Position numbers and translations under genes: made by a program | In this document: in pieces, positions 22,080-33,800 of the stretch | Numbering within the stretch: the first letter of the stretch is position 1 | Layout of the letters: each line of letters opens with the position of its first letter | Assembly: GCA_029959085.1 (NCBI GenBank) | Contig: JARWIR010000005.1 | Coordinates: 1,676,501 to 1,740,500 of the forward strand | Origin: Nemophila menziesii | Taxonomy: Eukaryota; Streptophyta; Magnoliopsida; Boraginales; Hydrophyllaceae | DNA: 64,000 nucleotides | Direction of reading: 5' to 3' | Notes under the pieces: generated by a model | The model's database searches: none | Told to the model about the DNA's origin: nothing | The model's input: only the letters and a program-made list of their open reading frames with translations

Positions 22080-24818
22080 ATGGGTGGGGATGAGCAAACA
22101 ATGGACGTAGAACAACCACAGGTTCAGAACGGAAACGGAAACGGAAACAGCATCAAAATGACGCCGTTTGATCTGAACAATTTTGTTACTATCAAAGAAG
22201 GAGAAGCTGAGGTTCTAATGCACCCCACCAATGTTGTCTTTTACAATAATGCCCAGGTCTTTGCAATTTCTTTCTAATTACTATTCTAATTCATCAAAAT
22301 TTAATCTTTTTGCTAGTTATATGTTATCTCTATTCAATACTTTGATGGGTCATTTGTATTTCATTTTTTTAAGGTTAATTTAAGTGTAAAATTCAATTTC
22401 TTGCTAATTGAATTTGATTTTGTAATTTACTTTCGTTTTGAATCTGAACTACTTGGAATTTAACTAACTAGCTACAGAATAAACACAATCTAACCTTTGA
22501 AAAACCATTCAAAACCAGGTTAATAACAGAGATATGTCCATTGCTGTTCTAAGAGCATTTATAGCAAAACGCAAAGAAGAACATGAATTAATGTTGTCCA
22601 AAAAACAGAAAAGAGGATCAAAAGGTCCAGAAATTCCCGTATCTGAATCAAACGAACCATCTGATTCCATTACAAACAATAATGAATCTGAAAAGGGTAA
22701 AGAGGTACTTCAAGACGAACCTGAAAATACACAAGTAAAAAACCGTGAACTTAAACCCGTAAAAGTTCTTGAGGTTAGTTATACTGTAACTTCTTTTATC
22801 TTATAATATATATTTAATCTTTTTTATCTTGTAAAATAATAGGCTTTATCAGCTTCTGGTTTAAGAGCTTTAAGATATGCTCGAGAAGTAGAAGGAATAG
22901 GTCAAGTTGTAGCTACAGATAATGATAAAGGTACTTTTACTTATTTCGATTCATGAAAATGACAATAATACCCTTGTTTTGTTTTCAGCTTCTGTAGAAG
23001 CTTGTAAGAGAAATATAAAGTTTAATGGCTCAGTAGCAATTTCAAAAGTGGAGTCTCATTTAGCTGATGCACGAGTTTACATGCTTTCTCACCCTAAAGA
23101 GTTTGATATGGTAAATAATTATTTTATTAATTTATTTATTTTTATTACATAATTTTAAGGTTTTTTTTGATATGTTTTAGGTTGATCTTGATCCATATGG
23201 TTCACCATCTGTATTCTTAGATTCAGCTGTTCAATCAGTAGTTGATGGTGGTATGTTAATGTGTACAGCTACTGATTTAGCTGTACTATGTGGTAATAAC
23301 GGAGAAGTTTGCTATTCCAAGTAAAATTACTCTTTTACCCTTTATCATATATACATCAAATACATCTTATTTATTTATTTTACCTAACATAGGTATGGAT
23401 CATATCCATTACGAGGAAAATATCACCATGAAATGGCTTTAAGAATTCTCCTTGCTTCAATTGAGGTATTTATTTACTTATATTTTAAAAATTTATATAT
23501 TTTTTGTTTTTAATATAATTTTTTTTATAGAGCCATGCAAATCGATACAAAAGATACATTGTTCCAGTATTATCAGTTCAAATGGACTTTTACGTTCGTG
23601 TATTTGTTCGTATTTATACGTAAGCATCTTCTTTCACATTTTCTCTCAACAAATTATTTACATAATAGTCCCTAACTTATTAATAAAATTACAGATCCGC
23701 TAGTGCAATGAAAAACACTCCTCTTAAACTCTCTTACGTGTATCAATGTATTGGCTGTGATTCTTTTCATCTTCAACCCCTTGGTCGTACAGTCCCTAAG
23801 GTTTGTTATATTTACAATTCTTTCCATTTTTTTTTATTTGTTTAATTTAATTTAATGTGACGGCAGAATAAAAGTGTGAAAATACTACCTGGATTTGGGC
23901 CAATAATACCACAAGAGTGTACGGATTGTGGTAAAAAATATAACATGGGTGGGCCCATTTGGTCAGCTCCGATCCATGATGAAGAATGGGTCAACACTAT
24001 ACTTTCAAATGTTAAATCTATGAAAGATCGTTATCCAGCTTTTGATAGAATTTCTGCTGTATTAACAACAATTTCAGAGGTACTAAATTGCAATTTTTAC
24101 ATAATTTAGGGACTATTTTGCAATTAATTTTTTTTAATTTTTTTTTTTAGGAATTACACGATGTACCTTTATTCGTGAGTTTACATAGTTTATGTTCGAC
24201 TCTGAAATGTACTTCTCCATCAGCTGTTTTATTTCGATCAGCTGTTATACATGCGGGTTATCGTATATCCGGGACCCACGTTGAGCCTTTGGGTATGAAA
24301 ACTGACGCTCCTATGGATGTTATTTGGGATATTATGCGTTGTTGGGTACGTAAATAATTTCTCATAATATAAAGGACCTATATTGCAATTTATTTGATAC
24401 TTGTTTTTGTTTATAGGTAAAAAATCATCCGGTGAAACCTCAACAAGCGGATCATTCAGGAACTGCGATACTAGCAAAGGAACCTGTTCTTCAGGTATGT
24501 GGTATTGTTTTGTCTTTTTTTAAAGTTGAGGGGTTGATTTGTAAATATGTTTTATGTTAGGCGAATTTTGCGAGAGCGGGAGCATCGCTAAGTAAAGCGC
24601 AAGCGAAGAAAGTAGCAAGGTTTTTGCCGAATCCAGAAAGGCATTGGGGCCCGAAACTAAGAGCGGGCCGACAAATAACGAGTAAACATGTGTCATTATT
24701 GGGGCCCGAAGCTATAAATGAACATAATAATAATAATAATAATAAAGTTGAAGAAGAAAGTGAAGAGCCTGAAGCTAAGCGTAAGAAGATTGAAGATACT
24801 TCTTGTTCAACTAGTTAG
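22080..24818 (+). CDS. TRM1: tRNA (guanine(26)-N2)-dimethyltransferase, complete 12-exon gene
   Basis: Methylates guanine 26 of tRNAs to N2,N2-dimethylguanosine using S-adenosylmethionine. Coding exons: 22080-22256, 22519-22773, 22843-22930, 22989-23110, 23181-23320, 23393-23465, 23531-23619, 23695-23800, 23867-24079, 24151-24345, 24417-24494, 24561-24818. All introns are GT-AG, phases are consistent, and there are 597 codons plus stop, a normal length for plant TRM1. Visible features: N-terminal IKEGEAEVL and [23 protein letters not shown] site [15 protein letters not shown] (about 145-159); catalytic-region DLDPYG (216-221); two CxxC pairs (Cys333/336 and Cys368/371) typical of the zinc-bearing C-terminal domain; a C-terminal acidic stretch with KRKK (possible nuclear signal). 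An Asn run near the C-terminus comes from an AAT repeat. AATAAA lies at 24822. No defect was seen. Confidence 0.96.
24724..24745 (+). repeat. AAT microsatellite coding for poly-Asn in TRM1
   Basis: About seven ATA/AAT units within the last exon of TRM1 encode a run of Asn just before the acidic C-terminal tail. It stays in frame, so length changes would add or remove Asn residues in a region outside the catalytic core. Confidence 0.9.
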
Positions 24819-25539
24819 TTTAATAAAAAATACGATGTGTTGTTTTAGCTTTATAATATTGGATTTAATTTGCAGAGAAAGAAGGTGAGACTCTCTACTA
24901 GCTTCAGAAGTTGAGGTTTTTAATTTATTATCGTGTATTTTCCTCTAAATTGAGGATTTTGATACTTTGTTTGTTGATTTTGAGTTTTTGATATTATTAC
25001 TCTTTTGATTAATTGATTGTTAAATTTATGTAAAAGTATCTAGTTATTTTGATTATGGGAAAATAAGTAAGAGATATCTAAGGAACGATGAGTTAAAATA
25101 CCCTTGGTCGTTCGATTAGTACTTATAGTGTTATCTCCAAATGTATGTCAGTTTGTTTTAGATTGTATTAGTTATCCGAGCAATTAAATCATACAATTTT
25201 GTCTCATTAACTCCATCAAACGAGAATTATATTAATGATTATGAAAAAAATCTAGTAATCATATTAATAATGCTAATACACTTGTTTGCTTTGTACAAGT
25301 GGAAATTATAGTACAAAGTGTTCGACATACGTGGATCCATCTTTATACTGCATGTGATGCTACATTTTTTACCTTGTCAATTGGAACTCTCTACGTGATT
25401 TTCATTTTGAATGTTACTTGGAGTGGTTGCAGATCTGGGATGTGGGCAAACCCGTGATACAATGTGATTTGGCAAAAAATAAAAAAACAAGGGAGAAAGT
25501 AGAAAAATACATTAGCTTGCGTCGATACAAAAATAAGCC
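24819..25539. other. TRM1 3' flank, intergenic
   Basis: Begins with the TRM1 3' untranslated region (AATAAA at 24822). The rest is AT-rich sequence without a recognised gene. TRM1 and CYP85A are convergent, with 1664 bp between their stop codons. Confidence 0.5.
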
Positions 25540-25675
25540 CGAGTTGTCAAGTAAGTTACGTCTGACAAAGGGGCAAGGAGTATCAAACTCTTCCAAGGAG
25601 ACGTCCCTATTTATTCGAGGGTATACACCTGAAAGTAATTGTTTGATACTACATAAGACTTTACTTGACAACTCG
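25540..25675. repeat. 136-bp imperfect inverted repeat between TRM1 and CYP85A
   Basis: CGAGTTGTCAAGTAA at 25540-25554 is the exact complement of 25661-25675. A second pair, GTATCAAAC at 25580-25588 and GTTTGATAC at 25641-25649, is nested inside. The arms are interrupted by unequal spacers. It could be a tiny MITE remnant or a transcribed hairpin. No target duplication was found. Confidence 0.65.
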
Positions 25676-26482
25676 TGCTCCTTAACGACCAATAGTTCAC
25701 ACTCATTCCAGTATAATACTACGTACGTACCGTGTTAGTGCTCCACATGCATATTCAATACCCTCTAAAACTCATTCCGTGGCAGAAATTCAGTATACTC
25801 TAAACACACATACACACTCTCTCTCTCTCCAATAGTTGTGGTTATGATACATTCGACATAAATCTTCTCAAGTCCCCAGGTTAAGTAATCCTCGATAGCA
25901 AACATGCTAATGTTGAGAGTCACAGTGCCATCAGGAGTGTACTCCCATTTGACCTTGACATAGTGTCTGGTTCTAGAAAAGAACATGTGAGGAAGATAAA
26001 GGTATTCACATGTGATCGAAAGTAAGGTACGCGGATACACCGCTTAAATTCATTTCCTGATTTTGCCTTTCTCTTCTACTGACATTTTTTATTATCTTGT
26101 GTTGTATTTGTGATCTTGGACGGAATCCTTGGATTGGTATCCTGATAGTAACTTTTTATGCTCTATCAAATAAAATCTGTTGTTTTTTTTTGTCTGGTCT
26201 ATTTTGTAACCGTATAAATGTACTCTATTTATCCCATTTATTAGTTTTGTGTACCTTAATCCATATTTTACTTTTACATCCTGATTGATGAGACTTATAA
26301 GTTATAAGCACGACTATTATTTTCATTATTATACTATGATTTATTTAAAATCTTATTAATTTTTAATGTACATTATTAAATTCAATATCCTGCTAATACA
26401 GGTTTCAATTTCTATTTTGTTAGAGGAATAATAACTATACAACTATGTCAATTCTCGTCCTACAATTTTTTTTACAAAAATT
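25676..26482. other. CYP85A 3' flank, intergenic, one unidentified ORF
   Basis: A 91-codon frame lies on the minus strand at 25765-26040 (contains VKVKWEYTPDGTVTLNIS). It matches no family I recognise and has no visible promoter context, so it is not called a gene. The remainder is AT-rich. Confidence 0.4.
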
Positions 26483-29400
26483 TCATAATTCGATGGATGA
26501 AACTCTTAAATGTAGTCCATTTGGTGCTTCAACTCTTGGGAAACTTATCATTTTATCACCTCCTACTTCTTCCCATCTGTAAACATATATCAAATCCCTT
26601 AGATAAATTGTTATCGACAGAGTTTTACGATTCATTTAAATAAATAATATATTTTTGTACCTATATCTTGTTACGAAATAATGAAGAAACGTTGAGATTT
26701 CTGCTATTCCAAGTTCTTTTCCGGGGCATTGCCTTGTTCCTCCCCCGAAAATCAAGAAATAGTTTTGGTTCTCCAAACCCTTATCCTACATTAATTTGAT
26801 ATTATAAATTAGTCAACAGTGTATAAAAATCGGAATATATTTATAAAAGTTATGTTGTAATATTAAACTTACCAACCATCTCCACGGATTGAACGTTAAT
26901 GGATCCGGATACACACATGGATCATAGTTAATCTCTCTGGTGTAAACATATATTCTCCATCCTTTAGGAATGATATATCCTGAAAATAAACAATAAATGG
27001 ATTTAATGTGATTTTATCAACTTTCATTTGATAATTAAAAAAATATATTATAGATTATAGTATATATTTTGCCAAAAGGGTCATCATTACTCTTAGAGGA
27101 ACAGATCATCTGAATTATTTCAAGAAAAGAAAAAGTGAAAGTTCTAAGAATTAATTTGATGTAAAGGTTCAACTTTTAAGCCAATCAAATATGCTTAATA
27201 TTATTATTTATTTGGACAAGATCACATAGGTCCCTAATGGAATGGAATGTCTTGGCTGGAATGTTAGGTGTGCCATGTGGATCATGATACCGTGGGGTCC
27301 CATCCTTTTCTAATTAAATACTAAAATGTTGTTATTCAATATTGAAAGGGACACAAGAATTGCTCCTTGAGCCCCAAAAGACAAGTAAAATTATGACTTT
27401 AAGGACGTTATGAAAAGATATATTTAAAGATTTATCCTAAGCAATAGCTCTAGTGTTTAAAAATATTGTTAGAAATTAGAGAAATGGTTAGAGTTTAAAC
27501 GCGCGAAATAAAAGAAGATAGAGTTTTCAAGTTTCAAAATAAAAGAAAACCAAGTCCATATAGATTCCATATCATACTTAATGTGTGAAATAATGAAAAA
27601 CATTAACTGTTTGACAAAAAAAAAAAGTTGGATACCTAAAAGTCTTATTTTATAGTATAGGTATTCAGAAGTCTTTTTTTAAATTCTATAGATATCTATA
27701 GAGTCTTTTTCTTATAAATATATAAATAAAACTTAATTTTGTTAAGAAATAATGTTTGAATAATGATTCATATTAAAACCTTAATAATACATACCAATTA
27801 TGATCTATCCACATCTAAATTGCTCAATTGCTCAAGAATAATAAATTGTTTTGTTAATTCAATTTCTTAATAAAATAAGATTAAAATCTCCTGAAAATAA
27901 AGAGCACTTAACTATTAATAAACCCGTCATAAAACTTACCATTAAGTTCTAAATCTCGAGTGGTTTTTCTTAAAACACCATTGACTATTGTAGCTAATCT
28001 TGAGGTTTCAAATATCACCTGCATATATAAATAATCACATACGTCACCAATGCTGACCTATACTATTTACTCAAAAACACAAGAGTTTTCTGATTCTTAC
28101 CGCACGTGTAAAACGCATTGATTTATAGTCACTATAACTAATTGGATCCTCAGGCTTCTTTCTTTCTCTAATTGCAACATGTTCTTTCTGTAAATCAAGA
28201 AAGTGGAAATTTAAATTAGATAAAAATAGCAAAAACAAGAGTAATATATTACTTAGATTTATTTGTCTAATTTTTTTTTTAAAATAAATAACACTATTAG
28301 TATTTTAGAATTAATTACACACTAAAATCTCTATATGTTTATCACACAACATCAAATATTTATACATATAAAATAAACCAAAGTTTGAAAAGATAGTTTT
28401 GAAAACCAGGGGACCAGGCAGAGGATGATAAGATACTTTTCTTAAAAATATAAGGATAATTGTTTTTCCCAAAATTATGATCCCTCTCCTAATCATAGCA
28501 TGACTACGATTTTGATCAGATCTCCCTCAGTCTATTTTACTTATATCAATTCGATCGATAGACCATAAGGTGTACATTACAAGAAAAAGCATATAAAAAT
28601 GATATACTACTATTTGAACAAAAATTGTGGGGACTTACTCTTAATTCTTCAAGAACCTTAGGATGATCATGAAGATACTTTACGGCCATCATTGTGGTTG
28701 TCGAAATAGTTTCATAACCAGAATATAAGATTGTGATGATTAGATCAATTATTTCATCATCACTAAGTTGATACTTTCCATCTCCACCATTCATTAGTAA
28801 ACCAAGCATGTCTTGTTGATTTTCTTGGGAAAGTCTTCTTTCTTCTATAAGTGTTCTCAACAAGGACACAATGGTTTGCCTTGCCTGCATGGTAAATTTT
28901 AACATTAGTAAAAATTGCATTTTGATCCCTAATTTATGAAAAATAGCCAAATATGTCCTATATGTTTTATCTGAATAAGTAACTATTTGGCTATTTTGCT
29001 ATTTTGCATAACAAATGGACCTATAATGAGGTTAATAAACCGAGAATGTAGTGGTTAAAATACAAACTTTTACCTGAAAACCGCGACGATAATTTGTATT
29101 CGGAAGATTAATAGGAAGTGAAAGAGTTCCTAATACAAGTTTGAAGAATTCAGGCATAAATGCTTCAGATATTGAGCTTGATTCATTCCCCGCAATTTGC
29201 TTCCATGATGATAAAAATGCCATCTAAACAAAGAAATATAAAATAAAACAAAGGCATAAATAAATATTGAAAAATAAGGACAAATACGTAAATTAACAAT
29301 TTTCAGTTTGTTATGCAAAGTAGCAAAATATACCCGTATTTATTTTCAAAAATAGCAATGATGTATGTTTTTTAATACTAGATGTGAGCATTACTTTAAC

Positions 29401-31155
29401 TTGGGTTATTTTGTCTCGAAGAGTGTATAGTAGTACTTCATAAATGGCATTTTGTTTTCAATTCTTTTTAAAACATGTCACTTTTTTAGAAATTATCCCA
29501 AAAATACAAATTTATTATTATCTTTAATTTTTTTTTTAAGAAAAAAACCACATACACCATGACCTTATTTATAGGAACCAAAGATATCATAACTCAACTC
29601 ATAGCTAATTCACTAATTTTTGAAACATAGGGGTATATTTGAATATTTCTTATAACACGAGGACCAATTATGCAATTAATTATCACCTCTTTAGTTTTTT
29701 GTTGAATATCAACAACTTTGCTATCCCAATTGCTTAAATGAGATCTCATAAAGTCATCAATTTTCGGTAAAAGGTTGTCTCTAATCATGGTGGGGCTAAT
29801 GAGTCTAAGCAATGCACCTCTCATGTACTTGTGAGCAGAACCATGAACAGCTGCAATATTACATTCTCCTAAGATGTCTAACATAGATTGTGGATATCCA
29901 GGTACAAGACCTTTTGCTTCATTTACTAGAAGTATGTATCTATTTAATTCTGCATCCATTGATACTATTGTTGGGCAACCAAGTATATGTGACTTGAAAA
30001 AATTCCCAAACCTGAAATCGTATCAATAGAAAAATAATTGATTAGTTTAAAGAAAAAATTTAAATCGATAGTTGATCGGTTAATTAGAGTACTTTGTAAT
30101 GACCAAAAAATCCTGAAATTGATTGTTGCTACAATAAAAAATGGCTCTCAGTTCAAAGTGTTAGTATAAACAGAAATAACTACAAAAACGGAAAATTTGT
30201 GGGGTCAATGGGGCTGTGAATTTATCTATTTTTGTTTGAGAAAAATGGGAGTAATAAAAATGAAATAACCCATTCTTTTGAATAATTCATATTTAAGGAA
30301 AAACGTGAATTAGAACTTAAGAAAACTGACACCAAACTTTAGGGATAAGTGGAAGAGGTGTGTAGTGCAAAATTATCAGACTTAATTTTAGTTTAGAGAA
30401 AAGTAAAATGAAAACAGTTACATGGACAAAAACTTACCCCTATAGTTTTAAGGTTCTTTGATTGTTGTAATTATTAGTTCTCGACTGTTAGGATAATGTT
30501 TTAGGACACTCGGATGGTGATGTTTTAATCTTATATATGGTGATATTGAAATCTTATTTTAGTCGTTTACTCTTTGGATACTATTTATTTTTAGTTTCCT
30601 TTATAGAATAGTTTATTTTACCAAACCTAAAGAGAAAACATATATACTCCTAAATTCTTTTGGTTATTTGCATGCTTTGGAGATTCTTATGCTTTCAAAT
30701 ATAAACATAAAGATAAACACTAATGAATTTAGTCCTAAATTATTTGATTCGTGTAAAATTAATTCAATATATCATCATTAGTGTAAATATTTATAATCAC
30801 TAAAATAGTTATCAACTTCAAACACTAATGACCGTAGTTAACATTTGCCAACTAGAATCATAAAACTTAATATTTAAAGTAAATAACATTTTGTGATGAG
30901 ATTTTCTTAAAAACGAAGAACGAGGATATGATTAGTCCTACCCGATAGAAAGAAAACGTACCTCGATCTTTTGTTAATCATGAAACTAGGACCTTGTTTA
31001 AGAAACTCAGTAGTTTCACCCAAAACAGGCCAACCCATAGTGCCAAGAGGCAAACCTTTCTTCCTATACTTGAGATCATTCCATTTCAATAAGGCAGTGG
31101 TTAAGATACAAAGCCCCAAAGCCATACATAGAAATGCAATGAAGATAAGTGCCAT
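26483..31155 (-). CDS. CYP85A1: Cytochrome P450 CYP85A, brassinosteroid C-6 oxidase, complete 9-exon gene
   Basis: An ER-anchored P450 that oxidises C-6 of 6-deoxo brassinosteroids (6-deoxocastasterone to castasterone). Coding exons in order: 31155-30962, 30011-29687, 29223-29074, 28884-28639, 28187-28101, 28018-27940, 26979-26873, 26785-26661, 26576-26483. Introns are GT-AG, phases agree, and there are 468 codons, close to the usual 464-467. Visible features: hydrophobic anchor at residues 3-23; GLPLGTMGWPVLGET after it; I-helix SGYETIS (278-284); K-helix ETSR (338-341); FNPWRW; haem loop FGGGTRQCPGKELG with Cys416; C-terminal FPRVEAPNGLHLRV. The phrases NIAAVHGS-HKYMRGALL and LPINLPNTNY-RGFQ are diagnostic of CYP85A rather than CYP90 or CYP88. 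Introns 1 and 6 are near 950 bp each. A1 versus A2 (the latter also makes brassinolide) cannot be decided here. No defect was seen. Confidence 0.96.
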
Positions 31156-31243
31156 TGGAGAAGAAGAAAGGGAAAAAAGAAGAGGATGAAGAAGAAGCTT
31201 CAGAGAGGGTATGGGGTTGCTCTACTTGAAGCTAAGTCTCGAA

Positions 31244-31264
31244 CGTGTGCTTCTGTATATATAG
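31244..31264 (-). promoter_or_regulatory. CYP85A core promoter: TATA box and BZR1-type site
   Basis: On the minus strand CTATATATAC (31255-31264) is a TATA box about 100 bases before the start codon. CGTGTG at 31244-31249 (read on the plus strand) matches the brassinosteroid response element CGTG(T/C)G bound by BZR1, and lies between the TATA box and the expected transcription start near 31228. Brassinosteroid synthesis genes are known to be repressed by BZR1 through such sites. Function here is inferred. Confidence 0.55.
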
Positions 31265-31298
31265 ACTACATTGATCCCATGTAGAGAGAGGAGGGTGC

Positions 31299-31326
31299 GG
31301 GGGGGGGGGGGGGGGGGGGGGGGGGG
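31299..31326 (+). repeat. 28-base poly(G) tract in the CYP85A promoter
   Basis: An uninterrupted run of 28 G on the plus strand (poly-C on the CYP85A sense strand) lies about 145 bases upstream of the start codon and 35 bases upstream of the TATA box. Exact length may be unreliable, since long G runs are hard to sequence. Confidence 0.9.
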
Positions 31327-31658
31327 TGTTGGGTAGTGTTGCCTAATACGTCAAAAACATGCACCCTACAAGTTGAGGGACCTAGTCCTAAACATTGGTT
31401 AAAATATTTTAATTAATTTATATCTACAACTATTTACAGTCTAGGAACATGCAAACCTGATTTAATCGTATAGCTATTCAGGACATGAAGAGGCTACATA
31501 TTCTAGGGCCTTCCGTTTAATTAAAAGGATGGGATAAATGATGTTTTTTATTTAAGATAATGGAAATTTATTTATTGAATATCCTTAAAAAAAATATAAG
31601 ATATAAATTTTTTTTCTTTAAGTACTATCAATATATCATATGAAAAATTGTATATTAA

Positions 31659-31911
31659 AACCACTGGGACTAGCTCAGTGGCCAGGACCCTGTCTCTCAA
31701 CTAGGAGGTATAGGGTTCGAATCCCCTCAGCCGTGTTATTTCTTGAGCCCTTAAAGGGGGTTAGCAAAGGGTGCATGGTTCGAGTCTCCTCCCTGAACAT
31801 GGGTAACCTAGTTCTGATTAAGTGGGAGTATGCATGAGGAGGCGTGTATATTTCCTATGGGATTAGTCGTGGTGCGCGTAAGCTGGCCCGGACACCCATA
31901 CATCAAAAAAA
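31659..31911 (+). mobile_element. tRNA-derived SINE, copy 2
   Basis: Same family as 18941-19191: A box ACTAGCTCAGTGG, B box GGTTCGAATCC, 3' end AAGCTGGCCCGGACACCC and an A-rich tail. The target duplication AAAAATTGT(A/G)TATTA lies at 31643-31657 and 31912-31926, with one mismatch. Compared with copy 1 it keeps a short extra segment, CATGAGGAGGC, near 31833. It sits about 500 bp upstream of the CYP85A start. Confidence 0.93.
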
Positions 31912-32215
31912 AAAAATTGTGTATTACTTATAAATTTATAACTTTTTTTTTTTTAATAAAAAAAAAATTTATAACTTTCTTATTATTATAATTCGACAAG
32001 TTGAATGAAAAAAGAAAAAAATATTATACTCATTCTTATGTTATACTAATATATTGTATACTTCATACTAATAGTTTTGTTTTAATATAACATCGTGTAT
32101 ATTATACATATAAGAAAAAATTAAGAGTTCAAAACCTACAACTATATATATGTCATAAACATATAAAAAGATTTATAAGCCAGCAACCTACAACAATATT
32201 ATATGCCGGAAGCTT

Positions 32216-32418
32216 CAAGGCCGGCTTGATAATTCGGTGGTCCTGGGCAAAATTATAAATTACGCCCTGGGACGGCTAGTCTAAATTATTTGAAGGTAAA
32301 TAAAATCTTCAATAGAATCAGCATTTTCAAGATTTAATAAATATATTATAATAAATTAAGTGTTGAACGAAATAACTAAATACATCTATTTTTTTCATTT
32401 ATTATGAGATGAGCATTC

Positions 32419-32466
<48 letters not shown>

Positions 32467-33033
32467 ATCTTAATATATGACATTCATAGTGCATCTTGGG
32501 GGTAATGTAGATTGTAACTCTTATTTTTCCTCTCTTTAATAGAGACCGAGAATTATCATTTATATTTTGAAATGAAAAGTTAGGAAAACCAATTGGGTTC
32601 TAGGCATCAGCCCGAAAAAAATTTAGGCTAATTTATAGACCAGGGAGTGATTTGAGGGCAACAAAACTCATTTTTGTATGATCTTTTCTCAAAAAAATAA
32701 ATCCTGTTAAAATTTATAGATCAGGGAGTAATTTGAGGGAAGCAAAATATTTTTTTAATGGCAAACAAAAATAAGAGAAATGTGAGCATCTTCAATCAGA
32801 GTAACAATGTTCTTGTATAGGGGTTGTTTGAACTGGGATAACTCAAAAGTAAGAACACCTGTCTTACAAAAAGAGTCAAGACTAAACTTTGTTTTACTAA
32901 ATTGACTATTAGTTATTATACCTAATTTCACGCACAAATATATAAACATACACATACCTAGCAAATTAAGGGCCTTACTAAACCCGGGGGCCGGGACGGT
33001 TGCCCTGATGACCCATGCCCCGGGCCGGTCCTG
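32216..33033. mobile_element. Degenerate hAT-type element (818 bp)
   Basis: The left end is CAAGGCCGGC and the right end CCGGTCCTG. GC-rich phrases such as GGTCCTGGGCAAA and GGGCAACCGTCCCGG lie just inside the two ends, in inverted order. The flanks GGAAGCTT (32208-32215) and GGAAGAAT (33034-33041) match at 6 of 8 bases. Inside are an (AT)n run and a diverged direct repeat of the phrase CAGGGAGTGATTTGAGGG at about 32641 and 32725. No transposase was seen. Confidence 0.6.
32421..32463. repeat. (AT)n microsatellite
   Basis: An uninterrupted run of about 21 AT units inside the hAT-type element. Confidence 0.95.
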
Positions 33034-33041
33034 GGAAGAAT

Positions 33042-33479
33042 ATGAGAAATTATATAAGTTCGAAACCTATAACGATATATATATATATATGATAGAAACA
33101 TATAAGAAAACTAATAGACCTGAAATCTATAACGACTTTTATGTCGAAAGCATATAACAAATTTTATAGCTACGTAATCCACCACGAATTTTATATACCT
33201 AAAGCATATAACAACATTTATTGATCCAAAGGTTACAAAAAAATTTATAATCCTGATCTTACTAATACAAATTAAATGCAACTAAAGTAGGATATATAAT
33301 GGTGAGATAGTGTGGTTCGGGATGCTACTTTTTTTGGTTGGGTAAACGGTCAAAAAAAGGATAATATTATACACTATACGAATAGTCGCTTACCTAGACC
33401 CAAAAGTTTAAGGTAGCAACAAGGTTATGCACTAAAAACCATCTCACATTATTACAAGTCAAACACCTACTATCATCTA
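33042..33479. other. AT-rich intergenic stretch
   Basis: No gene recognised. Its right end may include the degraded 3' end of the adjoining minus-strand LINE fragment. Confidence 0.4.
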
Positions 33480-33800
33480 AAAATACATGATGGAAGAACA
33501 AAGAAAATCGTATAGAATAAGTGCACCACTTAATTACAAGCTTCCCGAGAAGATGGATCGTCTCTCATGGCAAGATTATTTCTTGCCTTCCCTATGAATA
33601 GATCTTTGCCCAAAAAACTATCCACTAAGCCTTTATTCTCCAATTCTTACGAGCTTTGAACCTTTTTAAGCCACTTTAATACACTTAATAAAGTATTCAT
33701 TTTCTTAACAATTCTCAACCACTTCTTAATCTCATTCCAAATATTTCTAGTATAAGTACAATAAAAATAAAGATATTTATTTGACTCAAAATCCTAATCA
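33480..33800 (-). pseudogene. LINE zf-RVT fragment, minus strand
   Basis: Read on the minus strand from 33800: SNKYLYFYCTYTRNIWNEIKKWL, then KMNTLLSVLKWLKK and later ARNNLAMRDDPSSRE. These match, phrase for phrase, the plus-strand fragment at 8690-8940 (SNKHFFFDCAYSRAIWVEIKSWL, MNTLLSSLNWLKK, ARNHLAMRGESSSR). It is a short, dead 3' piece of the same LINE family. Confidence 0.75.

Noticed and set aside
25765..26040. Small gene on the minus strand between TRM1 and CYP85A
   Set aside because: 91 codons, no recognisable domain, no promoter or splice evidence. Left as an unassigned frame.
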